Assembly (NCBI RefSeq): GCF_031127835.1
Contig: NZ_JARXHX010000019.1
Location: forward strand, 1-64,000
Reading direction: 5' to 3'
From: Pelagicoccus sp. SDUM812002
GTDB taxonomy: Bacteria; Verrucomicrobiota; Verrucomicrobiia; Opitutales; Opitutaceae
Length of the DNA: 64,000 bases
The position numbers were made by a program, and so were the translations under genes. Shown in pieces: positions 55,640-64,000 of this stretch (the stretch's first letter is position 1; each line of letters starts with the position of its first letter). A model generated the notes under the pieces. That model was given only the letters and a program-made list of their open reading frames with translations. It was not told the origin of the DNA and made no database searches.

Positions 55640-56065
55640 TCAATTCTCCATCGTCCCGCGCATCCGATTTCGCTTCTGCGTCTGAGCAACAAGAAGCGGA
55701 AGACTGCTTCTGCTTTCTCCATCGACGCTCAACCTGATGTCGTAGGTGCCGAAGCGAGGAAACCGCATCCCACTGATATTGAGCACCAAATTTTGGGCTC
55801 CGCTTGCGCGACCATCCAGGATCTTCACGCGCACTCGAGCTGACATCGTAGGACCGATCGCGTTTCCGTCTTCGTCCGTGATATTCACTTCGATCTTGTG
55901 CTCTCCGGACTCGCTAGCGTCAAACCTCATGCGAACCGCTAAGGAGCAACGTTCCTTTTGCACCGGCGCTACAGGCGCGGCGATTCCCTCAAAGGCACCC
56001 AATATGTTGAGACGTCCCCCATAATCGGTGGCCGCATCACAGATAGTGAAAATCTCAACAAACAT
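55640..56065 (-). CDS. DUF6941-like protein of unknown function
   Basis: A 141-residue protein without signal peptide. The N-terminus VEIFTICDAATDYGGRLNILGAFE fits the pattern of DUF6941 proteins, small beta-sandwich-like proteins common in actinobacteria and Planctomycetes-Verrucomicrobia. The rest is beta-rich (SLAVRMRFD, HKIEVNITDEDGN, RFPRFGTYDIRLSVDGE). No function is known. It is convergent with the DUF255 gene (20-bp gap) and lies in line with trpA upstream (62-bp gap), so it could share its transcript. Confidence 0.7.
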   Translation of the reverse strand: MFVEIFTICDAATDYGGRLNILGAFEGIAAPVAPVQKERCSLAVRMRFDASESGEHKIEVNITDEDGNAIGPTMSARVRVKILDGRASGAQNLVLNISGMRFPRFGTYDIRLSVDGESRSSLPLLVAQTQKRNRMRGTMEN

Positions 56066-56127
56066 CAGAAAGGAAGACTAAGGCGGACCCTGCTCAAATC
56101 AAACCGGCATCCCAAAACAACAAACAC

Positions 56128-56934
56128 CTAGCGGACCTTGGTCCCTGCGACCAGATCGCTCACGAGCTCGCCCATCCGAGCGGTCATCGTCGACGGATCT
56201 CCGAGGTTTTCTTTAATTGTATTCACAATAGCGCTACCCACTACCACACCATCAGCCAATTCGCATATCGTCCTTACTTGCTCCCGCTTTGATACGCCGA
56301 ACCCCACGACCAAAGGCTTGTCAGTTGCCTTGCGGATCATCCCGACCATTTCCTTCAAATCGTCCGCTAGATCCTCTCGGACGCCCGTGACTCCGGTGCG
56401 CGAAACGTAGTAGATGAACCCCGTCGCATACTTGGCTATGTGTCCAACCCTCGAAGACGGAGTCGTCGGAGCGATAAGGAACACCGTCTTCATGCCATGC
56501 TTTTCGCACGAATCCATGTGCTCTTCCGCTTCCTCGGGAGGCAAATCGAGAACCAGAAGCCCATCCACTCCAGCAGCTTTCGCATCCGTGATATACTGGT
56601 CGAGCCCGTTGCTGAACATCAAATTGTAGTAAGTGTAGAAGACGATGGGGACTTCGTCGTTTTCCTTCCGGATGTTTCGAACCAGCTCGAATACATCTGC
56701 TTGAGTGGTGCCGGCTTCGAGGGCGCGTTGGGCTGCCAGTTGATTGGTAAGCCCGTCCGCTAAAGGATCGGAGAACGGAACACCGAGCTCCATCACGTCG
56801 ACACCACTTTTGATCAACGTACGACACACTTCCAGAGAGGTATCGATATCCGGGTCGCCGGCGCAAACGTAGGAAACAAAGGCAGAGCGCCCATCAGACT
56901 TAGCTTTGGAAAATGCAGACTCGATACGATTCAT
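56128..56934 (-). CDS. trpA: Tryptophan synthase alpha subunit
   Basis: From the ATG at 56934 the protein is 268 residues. A second ATG four codons upstream (56946) is also possible; MNRIESAF at the inner one is the usual TrpA opening. It splits indole-3-glycerol phosphate to indole and glyceraldehyde 3-phosphate, passing indole to the beta subunit. The catalytic Glu is in MELGVPFSDPLADG, and the catalytic Asp lies in the same block. The phosphate-binding VVGFGVSKREQ and VVGSAIVN turns are present. No trpB or other trp gene is in the window, so the operon is dispersed or the partner lies elsewhere. Confidence 0.92.
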   Translation of the reverse strand: MNRIESAFSKAKSDGRSAFVSYVCAGDPDIDTSLEVCRTLIKSGVDVMELGVPFSDPLADGLTNQLAAQRALEAGTTQADVFELVRNIRKENDEVPIVFYTYYNLMFSNGLDQYITDAKAAGVDGLLVLDLPPEEAEEHMDSCEKHGMKTVFLIAPTTPSSRVGHIAKYATGFIYYVSRTGVTGVREDLADDLKEMVGMIRKATDKPLVVGFGVSKREQVRTICELADGVVVGSAIVNTIKENLGDPSTMTARMGELVSDLVAGTKVR

Positions 56935-57025
56935 CGCCAAAGCCATGGAGAATCCGCTGCGCTAGGTCAAGCGCTGCAGCGTCGAAGGAAAAGCGCCCCT
57001 CGCTGCAGGGGTCCGACCGGGCACA

Positions 57026-57059
57026 AAAAAAGCCGAGACTATGAAAGCTCGGCTTTTTT
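57026..57059. terminator. Terminator after tRNA-His
   Basis: A 12-bp stem (57026-57037 with 57048-57059) with six As and six Ts at the foot. It lies between tRNA-His (transcribed toward it) and trpA. Confidence 0.8.
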
Positions 57060-57066
57060 CTCAGGA

Positions 57067-57522
<456 letters not shown>

Positions 57523-58734
57523 ATGAGTAACATAAATCCCTCCAAACTGTTCACAGCGAGCTGTCTCGCCTTGATCGTGACCGCGATGACCTTCGCCATC
57601 CGCGCAGGCATCCTGTCGGAACTCGCCACCGACTTTGGCCTCAGCGACACCCAATTGGGCTGGGTCAATTCCATGGCGTTCCTCGGCTTTCCTGTGGCCA
57701 TGATGGTCTTGGGACTCGCCTACAACTACCTTGGCGCCAAAAAGCTGATGATCATCGCCTTCGTGGGTCACCTCGCTGGCCTACTGCTCACAATCTACGC
57801 AGGCGGCTTCTGGAGCTTACTCATTTCTACTTTCCTCATCGGATTCGCTAATGGTTCGGTTGAGGCTGCTTGTAACCCTCTCATCGCGGACATGTATCCA
57901 AAAAATACCACCACGATGCTCAACCGCTTCCACGTTTGGTTCCCAGGTGGTATCGTGATCGGAGCTCTGGCCTCCAAGTTCATGACCGACGCCTCCCTAG
58001 GCTGGCAGCTCCAAATAGCGATCATGCTGATCCCGACCATTCTCTACGGAATCTATGTCTTCTCCCAAGACTTCCCAGCTTCAGAGAACATTGAAACAGA
58101 CACAGGTATGAACGTTAGAAGCCTGTTCTCTCCCCTCTATCTGTTCATGATCCTGTGCATGACTCTGACCGCGATTTCGGAATTCGGCCCACAACAATGG
58201 GTGGACCGCCTCCTTTCCGAAAGCGGAGCTTCGCCTATGATCATCCTCGCCTTGGGCACAGGTCTCATGGCCCTCGGCCGACAGTTTGCTGGTCCCGTCG
58301 TTCACAAGCTCAACCCGATCGGCGTTTTGCTCCTTTCCTCGATCATCGCAACCTTTGGTATCTATCTGCTCAGCGTGGCTGGAGGCAATATGATCTACCT
58401 CGCCACTGCGGTATTCGCGATCGGCGTCTGCTACTTCTGGCCAACTATGATCGGCTTTATCGGCGAATACCAACCGAAGACCGGCGCTCTTGGAATGTCT
58501 CTCATGGGAGGAGCTGGAATGTTCTCCGTAAGTATCTGGAATCCAGTCATCGGCAGCTGGATTGACTCCGCTCGCACCGATGCGATCGCAGCTGGAGTGA
58601 GCCCAGAGGACATCGAACTCACAGCGGGTCAAGCTACCCTTGGAAACATCATGATTTTCCCTGCCATACTAGTCGTCGCTTTCGGTATTCTCTTCGCGAT
58701 GCGTAGCAAGGTGCAAAAGGCGGCTACCACCTAG
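57523..58734 (+). CDS. Major facilitator superfamily transporter
   Basis: A 403-residue inner-membrane protein with 12 hydrophobic segments. MFS features are visible: the helix 2-3 loop carries a GLAYNYLGAKK motif (the usual G-x-x-x-D-R-x-G-R-R region, here degenerate), and internal duplication shows after residue 200. It is similar in length and loop design to sugar or nucleoside transporters of the FucP/NupG kind, but no specific match is claimed. It has its own promoter candidate upstream and a terminator downstream, so it is monocistronic. No hydrolase or kinase beside it reveals the substrate. Confidence 0.78.
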   Translation: MSNINPSKLFTASCLALIVTAMTFAIRAGILSELATDFGLSDTQLGWVNSMAFLGFPVAMMVLGLAYNYLGAKKLMIIAFVGHLAGLLLTIYAGGFWSLLISTFLIGFANGSVEAACNPLIADMYPKNTTTMLNRFHVWFPGGIVIGALASKFMTDASLGWQLQIAIMLIPTILYGIYVFSQDFPASENIETDTGMNVRSLFSPLYLFMILCMTLTAISEFGPQQWVDRLLSESGASPMIILALGTGLMALGRQFAGPVVHKLNPIGVLLLSSIIATFGIYLLSVAGGNMIYLATAVFAIGVCYFWPTMIGFIGEYQPKTGALGMSLMGGAGMFSVSIWNPVIGSWIDSARTDAIAAGVSPEDIELTAGQATLGNIMIFPAILVVAFGILFAMRSKVQKAATT

Positions 58735-58763
58735 AGCAAGCTAACGATTTCTATTTGAAAACT

Positions 58764-58793
58764 AGCCTTCCGCCCCTGGCGGAGGGCTTTTTC
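58764..58793 (+). terminator. Rho-independent terminator of the MFS gene
   Basis: An 11-bp stem (58764-58774 with 58778-58788, one G-T pair) followed by Ts. It lies 30 bp after the stop. Confidence 0.8.
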
Positions 58794-58840
58794 GTATCCA
58801 AACCAAGGCGTGACCAAGACAGGGAATTCTCGGGCGAGCT

Positions 58841-59716
58841 TCACTCGACGACGGAAAGGATTGCCGCTAAGAGGAGCGCGGATCCCAAAAAGCGACGAAT
58901 CAACACCCCTCTCCCCAAGTGCTGCTCTTCATTTGAAAACCAATGGCCAATCCACCAAACGAGGACCACGCTCCATATCCCACGAGAGCTGTACATGATG
59001 TTGACGACGGTAGCTCTACCATAAGTGCTCAGAACAAAAGCCATCAAACCCGCCTGTACCGCCATCAGCAGTGCGCCTAGGCCCATCCACTTCCAGGTCA
59101 CCGGACTGATTGCCCGCATATTCGACTTGAAGAGCGGTACGAGGCCAAAGGAACACAGCATCACCGAGGAAAACATGCCGGCTACCATTTTGTGAAACCC
59201 TAGGTCGCTTCCAAAGGCCGCGAGCAGCGAATCCGCTCCCGCGAAACTCAAGGCGCTCCCCACTCCCAGGACAATCGTTAGCATAACCTTGCGTTTGTCC
59301 ACAGAACCTCCTCCCCGCATCAGCAGGATCGCAACCGCGCTCAAAACCGCACCTTTCCAAACCGAGGGAGATAAGCTCTCCCCGAGGCCGATCGAAACGA
59401 TCAAAGCAATGAAAACCGTCTTCGTTCCAAGCAACGGCGTAAGCAAACTCACATCCCCTCGATGGATCGCCAAGCAAGTCAGCAACTGCCCCCCAAAAAA
59501 CGCGATTCCAACCATCAAAGGCATGACCAAAGCGTCGATCGACTCGACAGGCTTTCCGAAAAACCAGAGAGGAAAAGCCACCAGAAACAGGGCGAGATTG
59601 GAGATAAAAGTCGTCCGCCACGGACCGATACCATGGGTTGTCGCCCGCTTCAGGCACAAAGCCCCGACCGTGTAGATCACGGCATTGAGCAAAGGAATCC
59701 AGTGGTACGGCTGCAT
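58841..59716 (-). CDS. EamA-family (DMT superfamily) transporter
   Basis: A 291-residue inner-membrane protein with about 10 hydrophobic helices in two repeats of five (about 1-140 and 150-290). That is the EamA layout of small drug/metabolite transporters. The first half carries LLNAVIYTVGALCLKRATTHG and the second ALSFAGADSLLAAFG. Likely a metabolite exporter; the substrate is unknown. It is separated from metY by a strong metY terminator, so it has its own promoter. It is convergent with the MFS gene. Confidence 0.82.
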   Translation of the reverse strand: MQPYHWIPLLNAVIYTVGALCLKRATTHGIGPWRTTFISNLALFLVAFPLWFFGKPVESIDALVMPLMVGIAFFGGQLLTCLAIHRGDVSLLTPLLGTKTVFIALIVSIGLGESLSPSVWKGAVLSAVAILLMRGGGSVDKRKVMLTIVLGVGSALSFAGADSLLAAFGSDLGFHKMVAGMFSSVMLCSFGLVPLFKSNMRAISPVTWKWMGLGALLMAVQAGLMAFVLSTYGRATVVNIMYSSRGIWSVVLVWWIGHWFSNEEQHLGRGVLIRRFLGSALLLAAILSVVE

Positions 59717-59761
59717 CCGTCGAACACTCGTCTGCGAAATAGTGAGCGCAAGCCAACAAAA

Positions 59762-59789
59762 AGGTACGCTACCCGAAGATAGCGTACCT
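59762..59789 (-). terminator. Rho-independent terminator of metY
   Basis: A 10-bp perfect stem (59762-59771 with 59780-59789) around an 8-nt loop (containing TTCG on the minus strand). On the minus strand it is followed by a run of Ts. It lies 35 bp after the metY stop. Confidence 0.85.
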
Positions 59790-59824
59790 GAGTTCGAAAT
59801 GGCTTGTTTAAGCGCCGACTTCGC

Positions 59825-61108
59825 TTACACGCCTGCCGCCGCGATCGCTTGATCGATATCGGCAATGATGTCCTCGATACTTTCGATGCCGACAGAGAGG
59901 CGGATGAGCTCCGGTGTAATTCCACCGGAAGCTTGCTGCTCGACCGAAAGCTGGCTGTGAGTCGTCGTCGCAGGGTGGATCGCCAAACTCTTGGCGTCGC
60001 CCACATTGGCGAGATGGCTGAAGAGCTTGAGCGAATCGATGAACTTCGAACCCGCTGCAGCCCCACCCTTGATGCCAAAAACGACCATGGAACCGCCTTT
60101 GCCGTCGAGGTACTTCTGAGCTTTGGCGTAGTTGGGATTGTCTTCAAGACCTGGATACTTGACCCACTCGACCGCATCGGAGGCCTGCAGATGCTTAGCA
60201 ACAGCTAATGAGTTTTCGCAATGACGCTCCATGCGTAGGTGCAAGGTCTCGATTCCTTGCAGAATGATCCAAGCATTGTCGGGGGATATACAAGCTCCTA
60301 AGTTGCGGAGAGGCACGGTGCGCATACGTAGGATGAAGGCGAGCGCGGCCAAAGGCTCAGGCAAATCGTGGCCCCAGCGTAGACCATGGTAGGATTCGTC
60401 AGGCTGATCATAGAGCGGGAACTTCCCGTTGGCCCAATTGAATTTGCCGGAGTCGACCACGATGCCGCCAATACCCGCGCCGTGACCGCCAAGCCACTTA
60501 GTGAGCGAGTGCACGACGATGTCCGCCCCGTGCTCTATCGGTCGGTTCAGGTAGGGCGTGGAAAAAGTCGCATCTACGATGAGCGGCAAGTCCTTGGCGT
60601 GCGCCACGTCCGCCAAGGCGGCTATATCTGTGACGTCGAGGCCAGGATTACCCACGCTTTCGCAGAAGACTCCACGCGTGTTCTCGTCGATCGCGTCCGC
60701 AACGTTTTGCGGGTCGTTCGCATCGACGAACTTCACGGTAATTCCAAGGTCTGGCAGGATACTCGCGAACTGTGTGTAAGTGCCGCCGTAGAGATTGTTT
60801 GCGGAAACGATGTTGTCCCCCGCCTTAGCGATGTTGATCACCGTATAGAATATCGCGCTCGTTCCCGAGGCCAAAGCCAAGGCCGCGGCCCCGCCTTCCA
60901 ACGCCGCCACGCGCTGCTCTAGCACGTCTTGGGTTGGATTCATAATGCGGGTGTAGATATTTCCGAGCTCCTTCAGAGCAAAGAGGTTCGCCGCGTGTTC
61001 GGTATTGTTGAAGACGTAGGACGTCGTACGATAGACGGGAACGCCTCGTGAATTGGTTGTCGGATCAGGTTCTTGCCCTGCGTGCAGGCACTTGGTTTCG
61101 ATATTCAT
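59825..61108 (-). CDS. metY: O-acetylhomoserine sulfhydrylase (MetY)
   Basis: A 427-residue PLP enzyme of the Cys/Met metabolism family. It condenses O-acetylhomoserine with sulfide to homocysteine. Family landmarks: the opening TKCLHAGQEPDPTTNSRGVPVYRTTSY, the YTRIMNPTQDVLEQRVAALEGG block, the phosphate-binding ASGTSA and NLYGGTY, and the PLP Lys in HSLTKWLGGHG (about 205-215). The length is typical of MetY and longer than MetB/MetC. It is divergent from the MATE gene. The 195 bp between them show no SAM-riboswitch core that I can recognise. Confidence 0.92.
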   Translation of the reverse strand: MNIETKCLHAGQEPDPTTNSRGVPVYRTTSYVFNNTEHAANLFALKELGNIYTRIMNPTQDVLEQRVAALEGGAAALALASGTSAIFYTVINIAKAGDNIVSANNLYGGTYTQFASILPDLGITVKFVDANDPQNVADAIDENTRGVFCESVGNPGLDVTDIAALADVAHAKDLPLIVDATFSTPYLNRPIEHGADIVVHSLTKWLGGHGAGIGGIVVDSGKFNWANGKFPLYDQPDESYHGLRWGHDLPEPLAALAFILRMRTVPLRNLGACISPDNAWIILQGIETLHLRMERHCENSLAVAKHLQASDAVEWVKYPGLEDNPNYAKAQKYLDGKGGSMVVFGIKGGAAAGSKFIDSLKLFSHLANVGDAKSLAIHPATTTHSQLSVEQQASGGITPELIRLSVGIESIEDIIADIDQAIAAAGV

Positions 61109-61303
61109 TATGAGAATTCGCTGGGTTAGTTAATAAAGGCTTCGCCAACCAGGCATGGAGACGAACGCGAAAAAAACGGCAGCATGTCTCATCTTTCTGG
61201 GAGGTACAACAAGGAATCCGCTCGTTTGGAAGCGAGAAAGCGAAAACAGGCCCGTTTATTTGTCTTTCATTTCACCCCGCTTTCCCTAGGCCAATAAAAA
61301 GTC

Positions 61304-62686
61304 ATGCTCCTCGCAGATTTCAAAGCTAGGTGGCCAGGGGAAGCCGGCTACCGCCAACTCCTTAAAGTCGCGTTCCCGCTGATCGTCAGCTCAGGCTCGA
61401 CCTCCCTCATGCTGTTCATCGACCGCATGCTGCTGAGCTGGTACTCCAATGAAGCGATCGCCGCGACCCTACCCGCTGGCCTGCTACACTGGACCCTCAT
61501 CTGCCCTTTCTTCGGCATGGCGATGTATACCTCCACGTTCGTAGCTCAGTATACTGGAGCGAACCGGCCCGAACGGGTAGGCGCCTCGATCTGGCAAGGA
61601 CTCTATCTTTGCATTATCGGCTCCCTCGCCTTGCCAGCGATCTCCCCCCTCGCTGACGAATTCTTCGCATTAGTCGGACACGCTCCTCGTATCCAAGAAA
61701 TGGAGTCGAGCTATTTTAAGATCCTAAGCTTTTGCTCCTTCTTCTTCCTGACCAACGCTGTGCTTTCCAGCTTCTACTCAGGAAGAGGCCGCGCTTGGAC
61801 TATCGTTTGGATCAATTTCTTGGCAATGTTCCTGAACACGGTCTTCGACTATGCTTTGATTTTCGGAAACTGGGGATTCCCTGAGCTCGGTATCGTAGGG
61901 GCCGGCTACGCAACGCTTGCTAGCTCAGCCGTCGCATCCATCATCTACTTCTTCCTCGTCCTGAGCCGGCACAACGACGCTGCTTACGCGACCAAGAGTT
62001 CGTGGAAACTCGAGGTAAACCTGATCCGGCGAATGGTGAAGTATGGCTTTCCCGCAGGAATACACTTCTTCCTCGACGTCATCGGGTTCACTATCTTCAT
62101 CATGCTGATCGGTCGTCTGGGTATCGCCGATTCCGCAGCGACCAATATCGCTCACCAAATCCACCTCCTCGGGCTGCTTCCGCTTGTCGGCCTTGGAATT
62201 GCCAATACAATTTTGGTAGGGCAATATCAAGGAGGCAAGCAAAGCCACCTCGCCGAAAAGGCGACCTATTCCTCCATTCATCTAGCGACTGCCTACAACC
62301 TAGTCGCCGCCTCCTGTTACCTCTTTCTCCCACTGCTCTTCATTGGGCCGTTTTTCCTGGCCCGCCAAGAACCGCCATCCGAAGAACTTCTACAAATCAT
62401 CACGAACCTGCTGAAGTTCGTCGCCCTCTTTACATTTTTCGACGCGCTCGTTATTCTAACTAGCGGTACCTTGAAGGGCGCTGGCGATACGAAGTTTGTC
62501 ATGCGAATACTGACCGTCACCTCAGTGACTCTCGTCATCATTCCGACGATCCTCATCATCGAGGTTTACCGGCTTCCTCTCTACTATGCTTGGAGCATCC
62601 TTGCGGTAAACCAGATCAGCTTGAGCGTTATCTTTAGCCTCCGCTTCCGCAGCGGTAAGTGGAAAGACAATCAGGTTATCGAATAA
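61304..62686 (+). CDS. MATE-family multidrug/metabolite efflux transporter
   Basis: A 460-residue inner-membrane protein with about 12 hydrophobic segments and the two-lobe MATE design. FPLIVSSGSTSLMLFIDRMLLSWYSNEAIAA opens lobe one, and the corresponding FPAGIHFFLDVIGFTIFIMLIGRLG opens lobe two (about 245). The loop carries GRGRAW and the LNTVFDYALIFGNWGFPELGIVGAGYAT stretch typical of the family. It exports cationic compounds or metabolites using sodium or proton gradients. It is divergent from metY and convergent with the FadL-type porin (13-bp gap). Confidence 0.88.
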   Translation: MLLADFKARWPGEAGYRQLLKVAFPLIVSSGSTSLMLFIDRMLLSWYSNEAIAATLPAGLLHWTLICPFFGMAMYTSTFVAQYTGANRPERVGASIWQGLYLCIIGSLALPAISPLADEFFALVGHAPRIQEMESSYFKILSFCSFFFLTNAVLSSFYSGRGRAWTIVWINFLAMFLNTVFDYALIFGNWGFPELGIVGAGYATLASSAVASIIYFFLVLSRHNDAAYATKSSWKLEVNLIRRMVKYGFPAGIHFFLDVIGFTIFIMLIGRLGIADSAATNIAHQIHLLGLLPLVGLGIANTILVGQYQGGKQSHLAEKATYSSIHLATAYNLVAASCYLFLPLLFIGPFFLARQEPPSEELLQIITNLLKFVALFTFFDALVILTSGTLKGAGDTKFVMRILTVTSVTLVIIPTILIIEVYRLPLYYAWSILAVNQISLSVIFSLRFRSGKWKDNQVIE

Positions 62687-62699
62687 GAGGGTCGTCGCT

Positions 62700-64000
62700 T
62701 TAAAATCGTCTGCTCAAACCCATGCTCAGCAAGGAAACCGATGCATCAATCTTGCCGTAAAGCCGTTGTCCTGCCGAGTGACTAGTGTTGTCGATCATGG
62801 GGTCGTCGACGATGATGCTAAGATAGGCGAAGTGCAGATCGAGCTGCTTGGTCGCGGCAACTGATAATCCCAGGGAGATCCATTTGCGGTCCTCGTCCGG
62901 AATTCGTGGCGAGCGAACCTCGTCGTTCGGCACAGGTGATTCGTCGTAAGCGAGGCCGAAACGCCCCATCAACCTGTCATTGAATTTATAGGACGCGCCG
63001 AGACTGTATTTGCTCACATCTTGCCAGAGCTCGGGGATCACGTTCGCTGGGGGCGAAGGATTTTCGAATTCAATGCGCAGCTCTTGGAATTCGCTCCAGG
63101 AAGTATTGGTGACATCCGCCATAAGTGAGAGCTTCTCAGTCACGTTGCCAAACACCGAAATCGAAAGCGTATCCGGAAGATTGATATCCACCCCGCCGCC
63201 CTGGTCCGCAAAGGCATCGCCCAGAACGCTCTCCAAAGCTCCTACCGTAAAGTCGGCTTGGCCTGACAATCCTAACTCGACCTTGGAGCGATAGTGCACG
63301 CCCAGGCGCCAGTCTTCGTTCATTTCGTAAAGGGCTCCTACGTTGAACCCCCAGCCATCGCCATCTCCCTCCAAACGAAGACCGCCATCGTATTTCGGAC
63401 CACCCATGTTCGCTTGGATGTCCCCAGCTAGAGCAGAAGACTGAGCATTGACAGGAATTCCTCCCAATTGAAATTGGTTCAAAAAGACAAGACCCATATC
63501 GATGGCATTGCTCAAAACCGCGTCAGCCTTAACATAATCTAGACCGCCCCCAATCGAGAGCTTGTCGTTCACCCGGAAAGCTAGGGAGGGATTCACCAGA
63601 ACCGTTTTCAGCTCCGTGCGCCTCGCCACGTAGCGACCCACCCAGTCATCTTCGAAATCAGTGGTTAGCCCGAAAGGAGCAGAGATACCGATACCCCAAA
63701 CAAGGTCGTCATTCATCGGGGCTACATAGTACAAATTCGGAACCAAGGCCTCCTCTTCAGAAATCGCGTCACTTCCTTGAGTCGGAGCCGTTAGAGTGGT
63801 CGAGCCGAGATTAGTAAATTCGGCCTCTGGCATGATAAAATGGATACCAGCGTGGAGCTGTGGCTTCTCGATAAGAGACATGCCAGCCGGGTTGAAGTAA
63901 ACTGTGGATGCATCCTCCGCTGACGCGGCGCCACCCGCGTAGGCGTTTCCTAGGCCAGATATGCTCTGTTCTTGGATCGCGAACCCCGCTGCAAACAAGT
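62700..64000 (-). CDS. FadL/OmpP1-type outer-membrane transporter (5' truncated by window edge)
   Basis: The minus-strand frame runs to the window edge, so the start and most of the signal peptide are missing. About 433 residues are visible. The mature N-terminus AIQEQSISGLGNAYAGGAASAEDASTVYFNPAGMSL is the hatch pattern of the FadL/TodX/OmpP1 family. A 14-stranded barrel follows and closes with MGLSRRF, whose terminal Phe is the outer-membrane signal. Members take up long-chain fatty acids or aromatic hydrocarbons. It is convergent with the MATE gene. The specific substrate is not apparent. Confidence 0.88.
   Translation of the reverse strand, partial: LFAAGFAIQEQSISGLGNAYAGGAASAEDASTVYFNPAGMSLIEKPQLHAGIHFIMPEAEFTNLGSTTLTAPTQGSDAISEEEALVPNLYYVAPMNDDLVWGIGISAPFGLTTDFEDDWVGRYVARRTELKTVLVNPSLAFRVNDKLSIGGGLDYVKADAVLSNAIDMGLVFLNQFQLGGIPVNAQSSALAGDIQANMGGPKYDGGLRLEGDGDGWGFNVGALYEMNEDWRLGVHYRSKVELGLSGQADFTVGALESVLGDAFADQGGGVDINLPDTLSISVFGNVTEKLSLMADVTNTSWSEFQELRIEFENPSPPANVIPELWQDVSKYSLGASYKFNDRLMGRFGLAYDESPVPNDEVRSPRIPDEDRKWISLGLSVAATKQLDLHFAYLSIIVDDPMIDNTSHSAGQRLYGKIDASVSLLSMGLSRRF

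Noticed and set aside
61109-61303. SAM riboswitch upstream of metY
   Set aside because: Reading the minus strand, no SAM-I core or SAM-II motif is recognisable. A small hairpin near 61210 is not enough.

Overview
The window looks like a chromosomal segment of a marine, polysaccharide-degrading bacterium of the Verrucomicrobiota, probably in the Opitutae (Pelagicoccus/Coraliomargarita-like). The evidence is the type of very large TonB-dependent receptors, which start with an acidic linker followed by ELSPF and end in Phe. It is supported by the sulfatase and glycoside hydrolase content, LacI-type regulators beside the receptors, moderately high GC, and giant FG-GAP/ASPIC proteins. The genus is an inference from protein style, not from a marker gene. 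Almost no gene start in the window is preceded by a Shine-Dalgarno sequence, so starts were chosen from domain boundaries and signal peptides.

Positions 1-19400 form one polysaccharide-utilisation region. A truncated MBG-type surface protein is followed by a GH39-like hydrolase and an intracellular sulfatase on the plus strand. These converge with a minus-strand unit of sulfatase, PL8 lyase and sulfatase. A LacI regulator sits between that unit and a plus-strand operon of a sodium/solute symporter, an FAD oxidoreductase, a sialate O-acetylesterase-like enzyme and a TonB receptor, which ends at a strong terminator. Two near-identical perfect palindromes (core TTTAC-S-GTAAA) lie upstream of the sulfatase/lyase unit and in the regulator/symporter intergenic region. 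They tie the two arms into one regulon. The chemistry (PL8, three sulfatases, uronidase-like GH) points to a sulfated glycosaminoglycan-like substrate.

Positions 19500-38000 hold tRNA-Pro, folE2, and a second LacI regulator divergent from a second large TonB receptor. They also hold a small lipoprotein, a giant FG-GAP/ASPIC protein, a large STT3/GT-C-like membrane protein, an S9 peptidase-like protein that has lost its catalytic residues, and a GH2 beta-galactosidase-like enzyme.

Positions 38000-64000 are more housekeeping. They carry a propeller-type sensor kinase with its LuxR-type response regulator, a decayed mercuric-reductase-like gene, modF, a WalJ-like metallohydrolase, pyruvate kinase, a GT-C membrane protein and NADP-glutamate dehydrogenase. 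A second giant FG-GAP/ASPIC protein paralogous to the first follows, then a DUF255 thioredoxin-like protein, a DUF6941-like protein, trpA, tRNA-His, an MFS transporter, an EamA transporter, metY, a MATE exporter and the beginning-truncated gene of a FadL-type porin. I see no CRISPR array, insertion sequence, prophage or rRNA.
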